Assembly: GCA_903907475.1 (NCBI GenBank)
Contig: CAIVOB010000174.1
Span: 1 to 9,609 of the forward strand
DNA: 9,609 nt
Direction: 5' to 3'
Source of the DNA: Candidatus Omnitrophota bacterium
GTDB lineage: Bacteria; Omnitrophota; Gorgyraeia; Gygaellales; Profunditerraquicolaceae
Shown here one piece after another: positions 7,746 through 9,609 of this stretch; the stretch's first letter is position 1, and every line of letters starts with the position of its first letter. A program made the translations under genes and the position numbers. The notes under the pieces are model-generated. The model searched no databases. It had not been told where the DNA came from and was given only the letters and a program-made list of their open reading frames with translations.

Positions 7746-7771
7746 ACAGGAATAGGGTTTTGTGTTATAAA
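7743..7771 (+). promoter_or_regulatory. Near-consensus sigma70-type promoter for the ParA-glycogen operon
   Basis: A perfect -35 box TTGACA (7743-7748), a 17-base spacer, and a -10 box TATAAA (7766-7771) preceded by the extended -10 TGT (7763-7765). Transcription should start 6-8 bases after the -10 box, near 7777-7779, directly before the ATG at 7780. No other promoter in the window is as good. It sets 7780-9609 apart as a new transcription unit. Confidence 0.8.
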
Positions 7772-7779
7772 TTATCCCA

Positions 7780-8352
7780 ATGAATAAGAAAGAAATTTAC
7801 GAGCATCTAGCAAATATTTATCTGGATGCATCATATAAATCCTCCAAGAAAAAACGTAAAAGTAAAGCGCATTCTAATACGCTACGGAATTTTACAGTTG
7901 TGGCAGGGGTTTTATTTTTAGGTTTAAGTTCAATTCTTGCTTATCCCCGGTTAAGTAACCATAATCGCGCCAGCCAAACGGCTTTATTCTTATTTCAGGA
8001 CAGCGCAAAAATAAACTTTAATTTTGACCCCGCAAAAAAAGAAACTTTTTCACTTAACCTCAAACAATTAAATCTAAATAAATATAAAACTTTAGCCTTC
8101 GCGCTGCGCAAAACCAACGCCAAAGATATCATCGCTTTAAGGGTAGAATTCATTAACCGCTTTAATGAAAAATCGGAAGTTTATGTTAAAGATATCTCCA
8201 GCAAATGGACTGACCACAAAATTGATTTTAAGCAATTTGCGAAAATGAACGATTGGGAGCAAATGAAAACTTTAAATTTTAGCGTCGAAGAATGGAACGC
8301 CAGAGAAAAATCGGGAATTGTTTATATCGATAATATTAGAGTGCTCAAATAA
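7780..8352 (+). CDS. Single-pass membrane protein with jelly-roll, sugar-binding-like outer domain
   Basis: A 190-residue protein of no family I can name. Residues 1-37 are hydrophilic, with a strongly basic patch (KKKRKSK at 23-29). Residues 38-55 are one hydrophobic helix (FTVVAGVLFLGLSSILAY). By the positive-inside rule the tail is cytoplasmic and the rest extracytoplasmic. Residues 64-190 are beta-rich, with alternating strands (TLAFALRK, ALRVEFINR, SEVYVKDIS) ending in GIVYIDNIRVLK, the typical last strand of galactose-binding/CBM-like jelly rolls. A carbohydrate-binding role is therefore plausible but not shown. It is the first gene of the operon, with a promoter directly before the ATG and no ribosome site, so it is probably read from a leaderless mRNA. 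It lies 27 bases before the ParA-glycogen-binding gene, so its tail is a candidate partner for that ATPase. Confidence 0.8.
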   Translation: MNKKEIYEHLANIYLDASYKSSKKKRKSKAHSNTLRNFTVVAGVLFLGLSSILAYPRLSNHNRASQTALFLFQDSAKINFNFDPAKKETFSLNLKQLNLNKYKTLAFALRKTNAKDIIALRVEFINRFNEKSEVYVKDISSKWTDHKIDFKQFAKMNDWEQMKTLNFSVEEWNAREKSGIVYIDNIRVLK

Positions 8353-8364
8353 TTTTATTAAACT

Positions 8365-8370
8365 GGAGGA
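8365..8370 (+). promoter_or_regulatory. Strong ribosome binding site of the ParA-like gene
   Basis: GGAGGA sits nine bases before the ATG at 8380. It shows that this organism uses Shine-Dalgarno initiation inside operons, in contrast to the first gene of the same operon. Confidence 0.85.
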
Positions 8371-8379
8371 AAAAGACTG

Positions 8380-9474
8380 ATGCGTATAATTTCAATTGCT
8401 AATCAAAAAGGGGGCTGCGGTAAAACCACAACATCGATTAATTTAGCTGCGGCATTAGCTGCTAACCAGCGCAAAGTCTTACTGATTGATCTTGATCCTC
8501 AAGCGCATGCCACTTCCGGCTTAAATATTAAAAGCGATTTAAGCATTTATAATGTTCTTTCTAAAATCGTGCATAAGCATTGTAAAATTGATGAAATCAT
8601 TAAAAATATCGAATTAAATTTTGACATCGCTCCGTCAAGTTTAGTCTTAAGCACGCTCGAACAGGAATTAAGCGGAGAAATCGGCCGAGAATCCCGGCTT
8701 TGCGACACCTTGAATAATTTTAAGAACAATTACGATTATGTGCTCATCGATTGTCCGCCAAATTTAGGCATCCTCACCATTAACGCTCTTCGGGCAGCGA
8801 GCGAAATAATTATACCGGTGGAAGCCAGTAGATTTTCCTTAGAAGGCTTAAGCCAATTGACAAGCATCGTTAACCTAGTCAAGGAAAGATTAAACCACGC
8901 CGTGGATTTTAAAGTCTTAGTGACTAATTTCGATTCCCGGTTGCGACATTCATTTAAAATGCTCGAAAAAATTAAAGATGATTATCGCTCAAAGATGTTA
9001 CCCAGCATCATTCATGTAAATGTCAAACTTAAAGAAGCGCAAAATGAAGGTTTAAATATTTTTAGTTACGATAAATATTGCCGCGGCGCCAAAGATTATT
9101 TTTCACTGGCCAGAGAAATTATTACCCAAGAAAATACGCCAGTGCCAACTTTAGCTTTAGAAAAAACTCTCGCCAAACGTATGAAAGAAATTTTAAAAGA
9201 AAATTTACCGAAATTAAATACCGTAACTTTAACGCTCAAAGCTCCGGATGCCCAAGAAGTGTATTTAGCCGGAGAATTCAATAACTGGAAACTTGATGAC
9301 TCCAGCCGCATGGAAAAAACTAACGGGTGCTGGACAAAAAGTTTAAATCTAGGAAATGGAAAATACCGCTACCGCTTTGTAGTTGATGGCAATTGGATGG
9401 AAGACACCAATAATCCTTTACGCCAATTAAATACTTATGGCACGCATGATTCATTACTAGAAATAAATAAGTAA
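8380..9474 (+). CDS. ParA/Soj-type ATPase fused to an AMPK-type glycogen-binding domain
   Basis: A 364-residue fusion. Residues 1-250 are a complete ParA/MinD-family ATPase: deviant Walker A KGGCGKTT at 10-17 with signature K10 and K15, the switch-like LIDLDPQAHAT (35-45), Walker B-like VLIDCPP at 121-127, and the usual C-terminal helices. There is no N-terminal helix-turn-helix, so it is the small Soj-like type. After a charged linker (about 250-280), residues 281-364 form a CBM48/AMPK-beta-like domain: EVYLAGEFNNWK (293-304), GKYRYRFVVDGNW (327-339) and a final DSLLEI strand. W303 and W339 match the two glycogen-contacting tryptophans of AMPK beta. ParA proteins dimerise on ATP, bind the nucleoid or membrane and position cargo; here the cargo may be glycogen. 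No ParB or parS is visible. It is preceded by a strong GGAGGA and sits between two membrane-protein genes, 27 and 17 bases away. Confidence 0.93.
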   Translation: MRIISIANQKGGCGKTTTSINLAAALAANQRKVLLIDLDPQAHATSGLNIKSDLSIYNVLSKIVHKHCKIDEIIKNIELNFDIAPSSLVLSTLEQELSGEIGRESRLCDTLNNFKNNYDYVLIDCPPNLGILTINALRAASEIIIPVEASRFSLEGLSQLTSIVNLVKERLNHAVDFKVLVTNFDSRLRHSFKMLEKIKDDYRSKMLPSIIHVNVKLKEAQNEGLNIFSYDKYCRGAKDYFSLAREIITQENTPVPTLALEKTLAKRMKEILKENLPKLNTVTLTLKAPDAQEVYLAGEFNNWKLDDSSRMEKTNGCWTKSLNLGNGKYRYRFVVDGNWMEDTNNPLRQLNTYGTHDSLLEINK

Positions 9475-9479
9475 GTTTT

Positions 9480-9485
9480 AAGGAG
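9480..9485 (+). promoter_or_regulatory. Ribosome binding site deciding a GTG start
   Basis: AAGGAG lies six bases before GTG at 9492 and supports that codon as the start of the last gene. The nearest ATG, at 9508, is out of frame with the long open frame. Confidence 0.7.
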
Positions 9486-9491
9486 CTGGGT

Positions 9492-9609
9492 GTGGATAAT
9501 CCACAAAATGAACAAGAAATAAGAGAAGGAAAATTTTTCGCGATAATCGCTTACATTTCTTTGCTTTGCATTATTACCCTCGTTTTAAAGAAAAATAATA
9601 AATTTGCGC
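9492..9609 (+). CDS. DUF4870/Tic20-like small membrane protein, 3' truncated
   Basis: The first 39 codons of a gene that runs off the right edge, beginning at GTG with a good ribosome site. The product starts MDNPQNEQEIREGKFFAIIA and continues into one hydrophobic helix (about residues 15-32, ending LCIITLVL) followed by KKNNKFA. An acidic, polar start, a GK-FAII-AYIS helix and a K-NKFA turn are what I recall of DUF4870 (Tic20-like) proteins, which go on with two more helices; the rest would confirm it. Their function is unknown. The gene lies 17 bases after the ParA-glycogen-binding gene, so it is probably in the same operon. Confidence 0.65.
   Translation, partial: MDNPQNEQEIREGKFFAIIAYISLLCIITLVLKKNNKFA

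Noticed and set aside
8380..9474. Ordinary chromosome or plasmid partition gene (parA) with parB and parS
   Set aside because: No ParB-like gene follows, no parS-like palindrome was seen, and the C-terminal glycogen-binding domain does not belong to partition proteins, so the symbol parA was not given.

Overview
The window is a compact block of genes that all read left to right: eight genes are visible, cut at both ends. It looks like a moderately AT-rich, uncultured Gram-negative bacterium. The style of several proteins (the GH57 enzyme, paired B12-binding radical SAM proteins, a ParA-like ATPase with a glycogen-binding tail, a DUF4870-type membrane protein) reminds me of Omnitrophota or the wider PVC group, but this is an impression, not a placement. 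No RNA gene, CRISPR array, insertion sequence or phage gene was found. The longest stretch without a gene is 157 bases.

Region 1 (1-6070) is a tightly packed, translationally coupled run of five genes whose ends overlap by 11, 4, 20 and 8 bases. They are the C-terminal part of a protein resembling condensation-type acyltransferases, an FAD-dependent oxidoreductase, a B12-binding radical SAM protein, a second B12-binding radical SAM protein closely resembling the HpnR hopanoid C-methylase family, and an AMP-forming acyl ligase. Together they look like a biosynthetic operon for a modified lipid or other acyl metabolite: activate an acid, modify the carbon skeleton by radical chemistry and flavin redox, then join it to an acceptor. 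The product cannot be named. The operon continues off the left edge.

Region 2 (6078-7622) is a GH57 alpha-glucan-active enzyme, complete in its catalytic domain, starting 7 bases after the ligase. It has no Shine-Dalgarno sequence but has a TATAAT six bases upstream.

Region 3 (7623-7779) is an intergenic space with two notable structures: a 23-bp imperfect inverted repeat whose arms are built of 7-bp tandem units, and a near-consensus sigma70-type promoter placed so close to the next ATG that the mRNA should be leaderless or nearly so.

Region 4 (7780-9609) is a second operon: a single-pass membrane protein with a basic cytoplasmic tail and a jelly-roll, sugar-binding-like outer domain; a ParA/Soj-type ATPase fused to an AMPK-beta-type glycogen-binding domain; and the start of a DUF4870/Tic20-like membrane protein. 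With the GH57 gene next door, a coherent but unproven reading is a machine that positions, partitions or tethers glycogen, in the way other ParA-family ATPases position plasmids, carboxysomes or chemoreceptor clusters. This is the most interesting part of the window.
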